A stretch of DNA of 64,000 nucleotides from Algibacter miyuki (GTDB taxonomy: Bacteria > Bacteroidota > Bacteroidia > Flavobacteriales > Flavobacteriaceae), in the NCBI RefSeq assembly GCF_030409805.1, contig NZ_JAUFQP010000001.1, positions 248,001 through 312,000 of the forward strand. Reading direction: 5' to 3'. Position numbers and translations under genes: made by a program. The first letter of the stretch is position 1. Every line of letters begins with the position of its first letter. Below are positions 25,301 to 35,327 of the stretch, one piece after another. The notes under the pieces were generated by a model that did not search any database, was not told the origin of the DNA, and saw only the letters and a program-made list of their open reading frames with translations.

Positions 25301-27748
25301 ATGCTTTATAATGAAAAAAAATACTTAGTAAATATTGTTAGTTATAAACCTGTACAAATATTTATAATACTCCTATGCACATTTATTTCACAGGCACAGG
25401 TTGTATTAGAAAATGAAATTAAAATAACCGATTTAGGTTTGCATTTCGATGGAAGTCAAGTAACAACTAGTGCTACAAATACAGGAGATGCCGCACCCTA
25501 TGATTTTTATTTTGGAAGAAATATTTCAGCTCATGGCGACTGTATTACAACGTATAATGAGTATGTTTTCATGACGTGGTACAGAGGCGGGAAAGCAGAC
25601 CGCCATGTTATGTTAACCCGTTACAACACCAATACAGGAACCATGGCGACCATAGAGTTTCCGCATCGCCATACGGGGTATCAAAATAAATGGTGGATTG
25701 GAGAATCTCATAACACTATTGCTATAGGAGTAAGCCCTTTAAATGGAACAATCCATTTATTGTACGATATGCATTCTTATGACAATTCAAGACCTTCAGA
25801 TGGTAGTTTAAGTGACGATTATTTTAGATATTCCTATTCCATAGCCAATGCTGCTGCATTACCTGATGTAGACTTCACATTAGATAAGTTTGTACAAAAT
25901 ACTAGCGGTGGATATAAACATTTAAGTCTTAATGGTGGAGTAGATTATAACAATTTTTCGGCACTTACGTATCCTAAGTTTTTCTTGAACAATTCGGGAG
26001 ATTTATTTATGTACATGAGAGAGGGCGGAAATAATAATGGAGCATATAAATTTTCTAAATATAATGCAAGTACATCCACATGGTCTAGTTTTACCCATTT
26101 TAACGTGTTAAACGCAAAGAATCAACCAGGAATAACCTACAATTGGGGGCTTTATGGCGATATAAAATATGTTAACGGTAAAATGCGTATCGGTTTTCAG
26201 CGAAGATCTCAAGATAATAACGATAAGTACATATATCAAAATGGGGTGTATTATGCGTACTCCGATGATCAAAATGGCTTTACAGGCTGGAAGAACCACC
26301 AAGGACAAAGTTTCAGTTTACCATTATATGATGCCGATTTTATCAAAGTAATGGAGCCTGGAGATTATGTGCAAGGTACCAATGCAAATTCAATAAATAT
26401 TGTTCAAGATTTTGATTGGACTGTTACCGAAAATGGGGATGTTCATATTATAAGCAGGGTAAAAGACAATCAATATAATATTACAAAATATTTACACACC
26501 TATAAACCTGCTGGAGCAACAGATTTTATAACCTCGGAAGATTTCTCGGGAGCAGAAGCTATTTATACTGCAGGGGACGATATCTTTATCATTGGATTAA
26601 CTGGAGGTAGAGTTTATGTAGAAAAGGCACAAGGCGGTACCAATAATTTTACACGGGTCTATCAGGCTATTTCTGGTAAAACCTTCGATCATGGGCAAGT
26701 GTATATCGCTAATGGTAAATTGTATTATTATTTGATGGAAAACAGCTCAGGCAATGCTCAACCACTATATCTTCAAGTGATAGATTTAGGAATTGTATTA
26801 GAACCTTTTAGGGTAACTATAACATCTCCGTCAAACGACGAAACTTTTGATATTGGAGAAACGGTTCAAATTTCTGCTAATGCTACCGATGAAAATGGAA
26901 GTATTTCAAAAGTAGAATTTAGAGTTAATGGCGTCTCTTTGGATGAAGATACTACAAGTCCATACACTGTTAATTGGGCTCCCGAGACCGAGGGAACTTA
27001 TACCGTTCAAGCTATAGCTTACAATGCAAGTAATAAAACGGTGTCTTCTCCCGCAATTACTGTTCATTTTCAAGTTAATGATCCAACAGATTTAACAGGT
27101 AGTATTTACAGATTGAAAAATTTTGTAACCGAACAGTATTTAGATTCTGAAGGTGCCAATGTTGTTGCTAGTGTATCCAGTAATGGTACCGATAAAGAAT
27201 GGGAGTTTGTTAAGGCAGGAGATTATTATAATATTGAAAGTAAAACAGATCGCGGTATCCTGAGGGCTGCAGGTAATCCAGTTGGCGATATTATAAATAC
27301 AGCATTTTCTGCACCTCGTGAAGATTCCGATAAACAATGGACTATTATTTATGAAAACGATGGCGCGTATCGTTTTAAAACCCGAAATGGGAATAGATAT
27401 TTGTACCACAATGCCAACGGGATTATTGAACACTCTGAAAATACAGACGATAGGAGTAAATGGATTATAGAGGCTGCAACGCTAAACATAGATGATAAAG
27501 CACTTAAATCATCATCATTAAAAGTGTATCCTAACCCGGCTCGTAATAAATTTATACTCGTTTTATCAGGTTTTAATAGCGCAACAGTAACTATTTATGA
27601 TATTTTGGGAAAGCCTGTTTATAAAAGTTCAACAAATAGTAATCGTTTAGAGATAGAAAACCAGGGCAGGTTTAAAAAAGGTGTTTATTTTATTGAAGTT
27701 TTGGATGTGTACCAAAGGATAAACCGAACAAAACTTGTAGTGAAATAA
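25301..27748 (+). CDS. secreted multidomain BNR_4 protein with T9SS tail, candidate ulvan lyase (PL24/PL25-like)
   Basis: An 815-residue protein. After a signal peptide (about 1-32) comes a BNR_4-type beta-propeller to about residue 500, with 'ISAHGDCITTYNEYVFMTWYRGG' and 'WWIGESHNTIAIGVSPLNGTIHLLYD'; the His of 'ESHN' is a candidate catalytic residue. Next are an Ig-like domain (about 503-595, 'VTITSPSNDETFDIGETVQIS'), a ricin-like trefoil module (about 597-725, 'YRLKNFVTEQYLDSEG') and a type IX secretion sorting domain (about 735-815, 'LKVYPNPARNKF'). Beta-propeller ulvan lyases of PL24 and PL25 carry this BNR_4 domain. It is probably released or surface-attached and acts first on polymer. 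It has its own promoter (site D). Confidence 0.75.
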   Translation: MLYNEKKYLVNIVSYKPVQIFIILLCTFISQAQVVLENEIKITDLGLHFDGSQVTTSATNTGDAAPYDFYFGRNISAHGDCITTYNEYVFMTWYRGGKADRHVMLTRYNTNTGTMATIEFPHRHTGYQNKWWIGESHNTIAIGVSPLNGTIHLLYDMHSYDNSRPSDGSLSDDYFRYSYSIANAAALPDVDFTLDKFVQNTSGGYKHLSLNGGVDYNNFSALTYPKFFLNNSGDLFMYMREGGNNNGAYKFSKYNASTSTWSSFTHFNVLNAKNQPGITYNWGLYGDIKYVNGKMRIGFQRRSQDNNDKYIYQNGVYYAYSDDQNGFTGWKNHQGQSFSLPLYDADFIKVMEPGDYVQGTNANSINIVQDFDWTVTENGDVHIISRVKDNQYNITKYLHTYKPAGATDFITSEDFSGAEAIYTAGDDIFIIGLTGGRVYVEKAQGGTNNFTRVYQAISGKTFDHGQVYIANGKLYYYLMENSSGNAQPLYLQVIDLGIVLEPFRVTITSPSNDETFDIGETVQISANATDENGSISKVEFRVNGVSLDEDTTSPYTVNWAPETEGTYTVQAIAYNASNKTVSSPAITVHFQVNDPTDLTGSIYRLKNFVTEQYLDSEGANVVASVSSNGTDKEWEFVKAGDYYNIESKTDRGILRAAGNPVGDIINTAFSAPREDSDKQWTIIYENDGAYRFKTRNGNRYLYHNANGIIEHSENTDDRSKWIIEAATLNIDDKALKSSSLKVYPNPARNKFILVLSGFNSATVTIYDILGKPVYKSSTNSNRLEIENQGRFKKGVYFIEVLDVYQRINRTKLVVK

Positions 27749-27801
27749 TTTTATAATAAAGGTATGTATTATTCCTTTTTTTGTAATAGCTCCTCATGAA
27801 A

Positions 27802-27851
27802 CGAGATAAAGCAGGACAGTTTTTATATAAAAAATAAACATCTTAGCTTTT
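27802..27851 (+). promoter_or_regulatory. promoter with tandem octamer element, site E (GH78-sulfatase unit)
   Basis: CGAGATAA (27802-27809) and CAGGACAG (27812-27819) repeat with a 10-bp period. The nearest -7-like box, TAGCTTTT (27844-27851), is 24 bp downstream rather than 19, so the -7 assignment here is weak. The GH78 start is at 27922. Confidence 0.45.
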
Positions 27852-27921
27852 TAAGCTTTATCTGTTTTTTTGGAGTTGTGAATAGCTTAAGATAATCGTG
27901 TTTTTAACCTAAATATTATAT

Positions 27922-30702
27922 ATGAAGTTAGAGTATTTTTTCGTTTTAGTCATTAGTTCCATAATAAGTTTTTGTTCGTTTTCATGTGAAAAAAAAAATG
28001 TTGAGGCTCCGTATGCTCTAACCATTTCTGAAGGATTTATAAATCCAATTGGGTTTTATGATAGTAGGCCCACTTTGTCTTGGAAATTACCAGTTTCAGA
28101 ACAAGTTAAGTCACAAACAGCTTATCAGGTAGTTTTAGCATCTTCAGAAGAACTATTGCCAAATAATCCAGATTTATGGGATTCCAATAAACAAGATAGT
28201 GAACAAGTTAGTTTTATAAAATATCAAGGTAAAGTATTAGAATCTAGACAAAAAGTGTATTGGCAAGTGCGCTATTGGAACGAGAATGACGAGGTATCGG
28301 AGTGGAGTGAAGCAAACACTTTTGAATTAGGTTTATTGCATAATAAAGATTGGAAAGCAAAATGGACCGGTCTAGATACTGCTAAAGATAGTATCAAAGG
28401 TGTTCGAAAGTTTTTAATACATAAACCTCAGTATTTAAGAAAAGGTTTTACATTACCTAACCATGTAGAATATGCTAGATTATATATTACTGCTAAGGGC
28501 ATTTTCGATGTGCATTTAAATGATGAAAATGTTAGTGATGATGTGATGCCTCCGGGTTGGACACCGTATAATCACCGTATAGAAACCTTGACATACAATG
28601 TTACTGATTTTTTAGAAATAGGTAAAAATGTTATAGCAGTAGAGCTGGCTACTGGATGGCATTCAGGAAGAATTAGTAGAGGCAAAGCGCTTTACGATAA
28701 TGTTGCATCTCCAAAAGTATTATGTCAGTTAGAAATAACCTTAAAAGACGGTTCAAAACAAACTATTTTATCAGACGAAAGTTGGAAAGGTACAACCAAT
28801 GGGCCAATTAGATTAGCTGGTATTTATGATGGAGAAACTTACAATGCTAATTTTGAAATCCCCAATTGGTCAACTTCAAATTTTGATGATGTGTCATGGC
28901 AAAATGTAGAAGTTGAACCTATTTCCGATGATGTTAAACTAGAGCCTAAACGTCACACTACAGTAAAAAACAAAACAATTATAAAAGATGTAGAGATTGT
29001 TTCAGTAAAGGAAAATTCGGTAATATTCAACTTAAAGCAAAACATGGTAGGCATTCCAAATGTTAAAGTGCCAATGAAAAAAGGAGATACTTTAACAATT
29101 CGTTTTTCTGAAATGTTGTTGAATGATGGAACATTTTATACCACAAATTACCGTTCAGCACAATCAACCGATTATTATATCGCAGCTGCGGATGGTATTA
29201 TAGAATACAAACCAAAATTTACATTCCACGGATTTCAGTTTGTAGAATTAAGCGGATTTGATAAAGAGGCAAAGCCCGAGACAACTTGGGTTGAAGGAAT
29301 CGTGCAACATTCAGATTTTGAAAAAAATGGAACATTTACTTCATCGCACCATAAATTAAATCAACTGCAAAGTAATATAACATGGGGGCTACGCGATAAC
29401 TTTTTCGATGTTCCAACAGATTGTCCGCAACGTGATGAGCGTTTAGGGTGGACTGGAGATGCACAAGTAATTTCTCCAACGGCTATGTTTAATTTTAATA
29501 CACATGCTTTTTGGGCAGCCTGGTTGCAAAGTATGAGAGAAACTCAGTCTGAACATAACAATGGTTTAATTCCTTTCATAATTCCAGATGTACTACAAAA
29601 TAATAATGGAAGTTCTGGTTGGGGAGATGCAGGTGTTATTATCCCTTGGGATATTTATAATATCACAGGAGATATAAGTGTACTTGAAGAAAATTACGAT
29701 ATGTCCAAAAAGTGGGTTAGCTATTATCAATCTAAGGCTGAAAATTATATTCCCAATATGTATTCTTTTGCCGATTGGTTGCAACCCTATCCAGAAAAAA
29801 CAGGTAAAATAGGAAATAGAGGCGATACACCCAAAGAGTTGATTAATACAGCTTATTTTGCACATTCGGCCCATTTAGTCTCCAAAATGGCTCGAGTTTT
29901 GGGAAAAACAGAAGAAGAGAAAATATACAAAAAGTTATATAAAGAAGTGGCTAATGCTTTTGAAAACACCTTTTTTGATAACGGAAAGTTTACAGGCAAA
30001 AAACAAACACAAACAAGTTATTTATTAGCAATCTATTTTGATTTACTAAAACCAGAAACTAAAGTAAAAGCACAAAAACAGTTGCTTGAGGAGATAAAAA
30101 ATACCAATAACCACTTAGGAACTGGTTTTTTGGGAACACCACTATTGCCAAAGGTACTTGATGATATGGGAGAAATAGATTTGATGTATAAAATTCTATT
30201 TAAAGAAACATATCCATCTTGGTTTTACTCTATTAATCAAGGTGCAACTACTATGTGGGAACGTTGGAATAGTTACAGTAAAGCAGAAGGGTACAATCCG
30301 CAAAGTATGAATAGTTTAAACCATTATGCTTATGGTGCCGTTGGACAATGGATGTATGAGCGTATTGCTGGCATTGCATCTTTAGAGCCGGGTTATAAAA
30401 AAATAAGAATTGCTCCCATACCTAATACTGATTTTTTAAATTCTGCTTCTGCAAGTTTAAATACACCATACGGAAAAGCTTCTTCTTCATGGAAAATTGA
30501 AAATAAAACGTTTCAATTGGAAGTTGTTGTTGCTCCAAATACATCAGCAGAAGTTCATATGCCATATGGAAGTATTGAAAATCTATATGTAAACGGAAAT
30601 CCTTTTAAAGCTACTTCAAATATAAAATTAATACATAGCGATAAAGAATTTTTCGTGATTTCAGTAAATTCAGGAACCTATAAATTTCAAACTAAACTTT
30701 AA
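27922..30702 (+). CDS. alpha-L-rhamnosidase, GH78, lipoprotein (first of tandem pair)
   Basis: A 926-residue protein with a signal ending FCSFSC (lipobox-like). Domain order: N-terminal sandwich ('ALTISEGFINPIGFYDSRPTLSW'), a lectin-like sandwich with 'ARLYITAKGIFDVHLNDENVSDDVMPPGWTPY' shown in part, then the (alpha/alpha)6 barrel. The catalytic block DCPQRDERLGWTGDAQ has Asp500, Glu506 and Asp513; a late Glu780 sits in 'TTMWERWNSY', followed by 'NSLNHYAYG'. It probably heads a long unit that runs through sulfatases, GH2 and GH106. Its stop overlaps the start of the next gene by one base (TAATG), so the two are translationally coupled. The two proteins are clearly paralogs along their whole length. 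Confidence 0.94.
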   Translation: MKLEYFFVLVISSIISFCSFSCEKKNVEAPYALTISEGFINPIGFYDSRPTLSWKLPVSEQVKSQTAYQVVLASSEELLPNNPDLWDSNKQDSEQVSFIKYQGKVLESRQKVYWQVRYWNENDEVSEWSEANTFELGLLHNKDWKAKWTGLDTAKDSIKGVRKFLIHKPQYLRKGFTLPNHVEYARLYITAKGIFDVHLNDENVSDDVMPPGWTPYNHRIETLTYNVTDFLEIGKNVIAVELATGWHSGRISRGKALYDNVASPKVLCQLEITLKDGSKQTILSDESWKGTTNGPIRLAGIYDGETYNANFEIPNWSTSNFDDVSWQNVEVEPISDDVKLEPKRHTTVKNKTIIKDVEIVSVKENSVIFNLKQNMVGIPNVKVPMKKGDTLTIRFSEMLLNDGTFYTTNYRSAQSTDYYIAAADGIIEYKPKFTFHGFQFVELSGFDKEAKPETTWVEGIVQHSDFEKNGTFTSSHHKLNQLQSNITWGLRDNFFDVPTDCPQRDERLGWTGDAQVISPTAMFNFNTHAFWAAWLQSMRETQSEHNNGLIPFIIPDVLQNNNGSSGWGDAGVIIPWDIYNITGDISVLEENYDMSKKWVSYYQSKAENYIPNMYSFADWLQPYPEKTGKIGNRGDTPKELINTAYFAHSAHLVSKMARVLGKTEEEKIYKKLYKEVANAFENTFFDNGKFTGKKQTQTSYLLAIYFDLLKPETKVKAQKQLLEEIKNTNNHLGTGFLGTPLLPKVLDDMGEIDLMYKILFKETYPSWFYSINQGATTMWERWNSYSKAEGYNPQSMNSLNHYAYGAVGQWMYERIAGIASLEPGYKKIRIAPIPNTDFLNSASASLNTPYGKASSSWKIENKTFQLEVVVAPNTSAEVHMPYGSIENLYVNGNPFKATSNIKLIHSDKEFFVISVNSGTYKFQTKL

Positions 30703-33479
30703 TGAATACAAACATGTTTAAATATCTTTTTTCTGCAATGTGTTGCTTTATTTTATTTTTTCAAGTATCATGTAAAGAACCACAAACTCTAGGAAGTCCT
30801 AAAAATTTAACGGTTTCAGAAGGTTTTGAAAACCCTTTAGGATTTTACAATAGTAAGCCTAGTTTTTCATGGCAATTGCCTGTTTTGGACGAAGTGAAAA
30901 ACCAAACCGCTTATCAAATAGTTGCAGCTACTAACCCAGAATTACTTCCAAACAATCCAGATGTATGGGACTCTAATAAACAAGAGTCTAGACAATCCAC
31001 TTGGATTAATTATCAAGGAAAAGCACTAAAGTCGAGACAAAAAGTATATTGGCAAGTTAAATATTGGAACCAAGATGATATAGCTTCAGAATGGAGTGAA
31101 ATTAAAAACTTTGAATTAGGACTATTATGTAATAGTGAATGGCATGCAAAATGGATAGGTCTAGACACTAAAAAAGAAAAGATTTTAGGGAGTCAAGAAA
31201 ATATAATTCATAGAGTACAATATTTAAGAAAAGGTTTCGAATTGTCTGCTGAGGTGGCTTCTGCAAGATTATATATTACAGCAAAGGGCGTGTTTGATGT
31301 GGCTATAAACGGAGAAGATGTGAGTGATGATGTGATGCCTCCTGGATACACACCATACAAAGCACGTTTAGAGACTATAACGTACGATGTAACTGGTTTA
31401 ATCGTGTCGGGACAAAATACAATTGGAGTAGAACTGGCTGCCGGGTGGCACTCAGGGAGATTAGGTTGGAAGAAATCTCTATGGATTGATACAGAATCCC
31501 CAAAGGTGTTGTGCCAGTTAGAACTAACAATGAAAGATGGTTCAAAACAAATGATTCTTTCTGATGAAGGTTGGGAAGGAACTACAAACGGACCAATTAG
31601 AATTTCTGAAATTTATGATGGTGAAACTTACGATGCTAATTTGGAAATGAGTGGTTGGGCTACTAATAATTTTAATGATAAAAATTGGGAATCTGTAGAG
31701 GCGTTTCCTGTTTCTAACGATATACGCTTAGAGCCTAAAAGACATACCACCGTTAAAACTAAAATTGAATTAGCCACCAAAGAGATAATTGAAAAAGATG
31801 GAGCTGTTATTTTCGATTTAAAACAAAATATGGTAGGAGTTCCATTGTTGAAAGTTCCGATGAAAAAAGGACAAACATTAAAAGTTCGATTTGCAGAAAT
31901 GTTGTCGCCAGATGGTACTTTCTACACGGAGAATTACAGAAGTGCCCAGTCTACAAATTATTATACAGCATCAAAAGATGGCGTTGTAGAATGGATGCCA
32001 AAATTTACATTTCATGGATTTCGATATGTGGAATTAAGCGGATTTGATACTTCAAAAACACCTTCAAAAAACTGGGTTACAGGGTTAGTGCAATATTCGG
32101 ATTTTGAACAAAGCGGAACATTTGCATCGTCTCATGAAAAATTAAACCAACTTCAAAACAATATTGTTTGGGGCTTACGTGGCAACTTTTTTGATATTCC
32201 AACCGATTGCCCACAACGTGATGAACGTATGGGGTGGACCGGAGACGCTCAAGTTTTTGGGCCTACATCAATGTTTAATGCCGATGTTTATAAATTTTGG
32301 GCAAGTTGGTTGCAAAGTGTACGAGAATCTCAATATGATAATGGCGGAATTCCTTGGGTAGTGCCAGATGTTCTATTTAACAATAAAGTAAGTGCCGGAT
32401 GGGGCGATGTATGTACCATTATTCCTTGGGAAATTTACTTTAGAACAGGAGATAAAAAAATCTTAGAAGAAAACTTTGAAACCATGAAAAGATGGGTAGC
32501 CTATCATGAAACAAGGTCTAAAGATTATATTTCTTCTATGGATGGTTTTGCCGATTGGTTACAGCCGCTTCCTGCAAATGGCAATAATAAAGGAGATACA
32601 TCCCACAGTTTAATTGGTACTGCTTTTTTTGCACATTCAGCAAATTTAACAGCAAAAACGGCGAAAGCTTTAGGTAAAACAGATGCCTTTAAAAAGTATA
32701 ATACTTTGTACAAAAATGTATCAAAGGCTTTTGAAACTGAGTTTTTTGATGAAAATGGAAAAGTAAAAGAAGGTACAGCAACTCAAACTTCTTATTTATT
32801 AGGCTTGGCTTTTGGTTTAATCTCTGAAGATAATAAAGCTAAAGCAAAAAAGTATCTTTTAGAAAAAATAACAGAAGCCGACAATCATTTAAGAACAGGT
32901 TTTTTAGGAACTCCTTTATTGTCTGAAGTTTTAGATGAAACTGGAGAAATAGATTTGATGTATAAACTATTATTCAATGAAACCTATCCATCATGGTTTT
33001 ATTCTATCAATCAAGGTGCTACAACTATTTGGGAACGTTGGAATAGTTATAGCAAAACAGACGGATTTAATCCGCAAAAAATGAATAGTTTAAACCATTA
33101 TGCTTACGGAGCAATTGGAGAATGGATGTACGAGCGTATAGCGGGTATTGCACCTTTAGAACCAGGCTATAAAATCATTAGAATAGCACCAGTTCCGGGA
33201 GAACCGTTAACTTCAGCCTCAGCTAACTTAAATACACCTTACGGGGAGGTGGTATCTGCTTGGGAGATAAAGGATAAGGGCTTTTTCTTAAATGTTACTG
33301 TGCCACCAAATACTAAAGCCGTAATAGAAATTCAAGCAAATACATCTCAAGAAATTTTTGTTAATGGTGAGGTATTTAAAGAAAGTGAAAATCTTAAATT
33401 AATAAAGAAAGGAACAAGCGTTTTCAAGCTATCTGCACAATCTGGTTCTTATAATTTTCAAACAACAATTAAAGAATAA
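30702..33479 (+). CDS. alpha-L-rhamnosidase, GH78, lipoprotein (second of tandem pair)
   Basis: A 925-residue paralog of the preceding protein, with lipoprotein signal (FFQVSC). The catalytic block is DCPQRDERMGWTGDAQ, starting at Asp502, with the late Glu778 in 'TTIWERWNSY'. The sandwich segment 'DVMPPGYTPYKARLETITYD' is shared with its neighbour. Paralogs side by side may split substrates, for example sulfated-chain ends against unsulfated ends; that is inference. The last 29 codons are the start of a 315-bp unit repeated just downstream (33389-34022), so the C-terminal tail of this protein is also encoded at the end of the small ORF that follows. Confidence 0.94.
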   Translation: MNTNMFKYLFSAMCCFILFFQVSCKEPQTLGSPKNLTVSEGFENPLGFYNSKPSFSWQLPVLDEVKNQTAYQIVAATNPELLPNNPDVWDSNKQESRQSTWINYQGKALKSRQKVYWQVKYWNQDDIASEWSEIKNFELGLLCNSEWHAKWIGLDTKKEKILGSQENIIHRVQYLRKGFELSAEVASARLYITAKGVFDVAINGEDVSDDVMPPGYTPYKARLETITYDVTGLIVSGQNTIGVELAAGWHSGRLGWKKSLWIDTESPKVLCQLELTMKDGSKQMILSDEGWEGTTNGPIRISEIYDGETYDANLEMSGWATNNFNDKNWESVEAFPVSNDIRLEPKRHTTVKTKIELATKEIIEKDGAVIFDLKQNMVGVPLLKVPMKKGQTLKVRFAEMLSPDGTFYTENYRSAQSTNYYTASKDGVVEWMPKFTFHGFRYVELSGFDTSKTPSKNWVTGLVQYSDFEQSGTFASSHEKLNQLQNNIVWGLRGNFFDIPTDCPQRDERMGWTGDAQVFGPTSMFNADVYKFWASWLQSVRESQYDNGGIPWVVPDVLFNNKVSAGWGDVCTIIPWEIYFRTGDKKILEENFETMKRWVAYHETRSKDYISSMDGFADWLQPLPANGNNKGDTSHSLIGTAFFAHSANLTAKTAKALGKTDAFKKYNTLYKNVSKAFETEFFDENGKVKEGTATQTSYLLGLAFGLISEDNKAKAKKYLLEKITEADNHLRTGFLGTPLLSEVLDETGEIDLMYKLLFNETYPSWFYSINQGATTIWERWNSYSKTDGFNPQKMNSLNHYAYGAIGEWMYERIAGIAPLEPGYKIIRIAPVPGEPLTSASANLNTPYGEVVSAWEIKDKGFFLNVTVPPNTKAVIEIQANTSQEIFVNGEVFKESENLKLIKKGTSVFKLSAQSGSYNFQTTIKE

Positions 33480-34022
33480 AAAATGAAAATAAATACAACC
33501 TTCTCCATTGTTTTAGCAGTGTTAATTAGTTTGTCAAGTTGTAACGATGTAAATAAAAAGGAATTAACTAAAGATATTGAAACCCGTAAAAAGCCAAACA
33601 TCGTTTTTATTTTAACCGATCAATGGAGAGGTTCTGCTTTAGGTTATGCCGGTAATCCCGATGTTAAAACACCACATTTAGATGCCTTTGCAAAAACGTC
33701 TGTAAATCTTAAATTAATAAAGAAAGGAACAAGCGTTTTCAAGCTATCTGCACAATCTGGTTCTTATAATTTTCAAACAACAATTAAAGAATAAAAAATG
33801 AAAATAAATACAACCTTCTCCATTGTTTTAGCAGTGTTAATTAGTTTGTCAAGTTGTAACGATGTAAATAAAAAGGAATTAACTAAAGATATTGAAACCC
33901 GTAAAAAGCCAAACATCGTTTTTATTTTAACCGATCAATGGAGAGGTTCTGCTTTAGGTTATGCCGGTAATCCCGATGTTAAAACACCACATTTAGATGC
34001 CTTTGCAAAAACGTCTGTAAAT
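33389..34022 (+). repeat. perfect 315-bp tandem duplication across GH78 end and sulfatase start
   Basis: Copy 1 (33389-33703) and copy 2 (33704-34018) appear identical base for base by eye. The unit holds the last 91 bp of GH78, the 3-bp gap, and the first codons of the sulfatase. Junctions share the 4-base word AAAT (33389-33392, 33704-33707, 34019-34022), which suggests slippage or recombination at microhomology. The unit is 105 codons, so frames are kept. Full identity means it is recent, or an assembly artefact. Confidence 0.9.
33483..33794 (+). pseudogene. chimeric 103-residue ORF: sulfatase start fused to GH78 tail
   Basis: Created by the tandem duplication. Residues 1-75 are identical to the beginning of the downstream sulfatase (lipoprotein signal, then '[20 protein letters not shown]'), and residues 76-103 repeat the C-terminal end of the GH78 protein upstream. 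It lacks the sulfatase active-site cysteine motif and so cannot be a sulfatase. It keeps a start codon and signal peptide and lies between two intact genes, so it could still be translated and exported as a short lipoprotein. I call it a by-product, not a functional gene. Confidence 0.85.
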
Positions 34023-35327
34023 TTTACTAATGCAGTATCTGTTACTCCCGTTTGTACGCCACATAGAGCGGCTTTACTAACTGGTAAATTTCCCACGACT
34101 ACAGGTATGTTTTTAAACGATCTGTATTTACCTTCAGAAGAATTATGTATGGCGGAAATTTTAAAGGAAGAAGGTTACAATACCGCCTATTGGGGGAAAT
34201 GGCATTTGGATGGGCATGGAAGATCAACGTATATTCCAAAAGAAAGGCGCCAAGGTTTTGATTTTTGGAAAGCCCTAGAATGTTCTCATAACTACACAAA
34301 AATGCCCTATTATGATAATGAAAATACGGAGTTAAAACATTGGGGTGAATATTCTCCATTTGCTATTGTTAAAGATGCTAATCAATACTTAACGAAGCAT
34401 GCTAATGATGAAAACCCATTTTTAGCTTTTATCTCTATAGCTACCCCGCATTATCCTCATAATAGTGCACCAAAGAAATACAAAGACATGTATTCACCTG
34501 ATGCATTAACTCTAAACCCTAATGTGCCTGAGGAATTTAAAGAAAGAAGTCGTAAAGAGTTACAGGGGTATTATGCACATGCCACGGCAACAGATGAGGC
34601 TATTGGTAAGGTTATAGCTAAAATCAAGGAGTTAAATTTGTCTGATAATACCATCATTGTTTTTACTGCCGACCATGGTGAAATGATGGGAGCACATGGG
34701 GTAAAGCCCTTTGTAAAACAATTGGCATGGGACGAATCTATTAGAGTTCCGTTTTTAATAAAATACCCTGGTATGGACAAGCAGAAAGGAGCGGTAATTA
34801 ATGCGCCACTTACTACACCAGATATATTACCATCGCTACTAAGCCTGATCAATATTAAAATCCCTGATGATATAGAAGGTGAAAATCTTTCAGAATTAAT
34901 TAAGAATCCAAACCCAGAATTTGATCGTGCTGCTTTGGTTATGAATGTTGCCCCTTTCGGTTCTAATTACAACGATTCTCCATATCGAGCTATAAAAACT
35001 AAGCAATATACTTATGCTAGAACACCTAAAGGACCAACTATGCTTTTTGATAATTTAAGCGATCCGTATCAAATGCATAATTTACTTGGTAAATCAGAAT
35101 TTACGGAACTTCAAAATGAGTTAGACACAAAACTTAATGTAGCGCTGAAAAAACTAGGAGATGATTTTAAAACACGAGAAGCATATTTGAAAGAATGGGG
35201 CTATATGTTAGATGAAAAGAAAAAAGCAATTCCTTATTGGGGCTTTGATGAAGGTAAAGGAGTTGTTAAAGATTTAGGTAAAAGACGCATGGATGTGCAA
35301 TCACCAAAAAAAAAAAATAAGATATGA
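33798..35327 (+). CDS. family S1 sulfatase, lipoprotein, with CTPHR maturation motif
   Basis: A 509-residue lipoprotein (SLSSC, Cys20) of the alkaline-phosphatase-like sulfatase fold. '[20 protein letters not shown]' carries the first metal Asp, and Cys86 in '[12 protein letters not shown]' is the residue converted to formylglycine. The motif is CxPxR with His at the place usually held by Ser or Ala; maturation needs C-x-P-x-R, so it should still work. '[13 protein letters not shown]' gives the second metal site. The start is intact despite the duplication just upstream. The stop overlaps the next sulfatase start (ATGA), so the pair is translationally coupled. Likely target: sulfate on rhamnose or uronate of the polymer. 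Confidence 0.92.
   Translation: MKINTTFSIVLAVLISLSSCNDVNKKELTKDIETRKKPNIVFILTDQWRGSALGYAGNPDVKTPHLDAFAKTSVNFTNAVSVTPVCTPHRAALLTGKFPTTTGMFLNDLYLPSEELCMAEILKEEGYNTAYWGKWHLDGHGRSTYIPKERRQGFDFWKALECSHNYTKMPYYDNENTELKHWGEYSPFAIVKDANQYLTKHANDENPFLAFISIATPHYPHNSAPKKYKDMYSPDALTLNPNVPEEFKERSRKELQGYYAHATATDEAIGKVIAKIKELNLSDNTIIVFTADHGEMMGAHGVKPFVKQLAWDESIRVPFLIKYPGMDKQKGAVINAPLTTPDILPSLLSLINIKIPDDIEGENLSELIKNPNPEFDRAALVMNVAPFGSNYNDSPYRAIKTKQYTYARTPKGPTMLFDNLSDPYQMHNLLGKSEFTELQNELDTKLNVALKKLGDDFKTREAYLKEWGYMLDEKKKAIPYWGFDEGKGVVKDLGKRRMDVQSPKKKNKI

Noticed and set aside
27749-27790. Weak AAAGG/CCTTT hairpin after the BNR_4 gene as terminator
   Set aside because: Stem of only about five base pairs; too weak to support a call although a T run follows.
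35306-35317. Run of 12 A at the end of the first full sulfatase as a frameshift site
   Set aside because: The frame stays intact to a stop that overlaps the next start, so there is no sign of a lesion.
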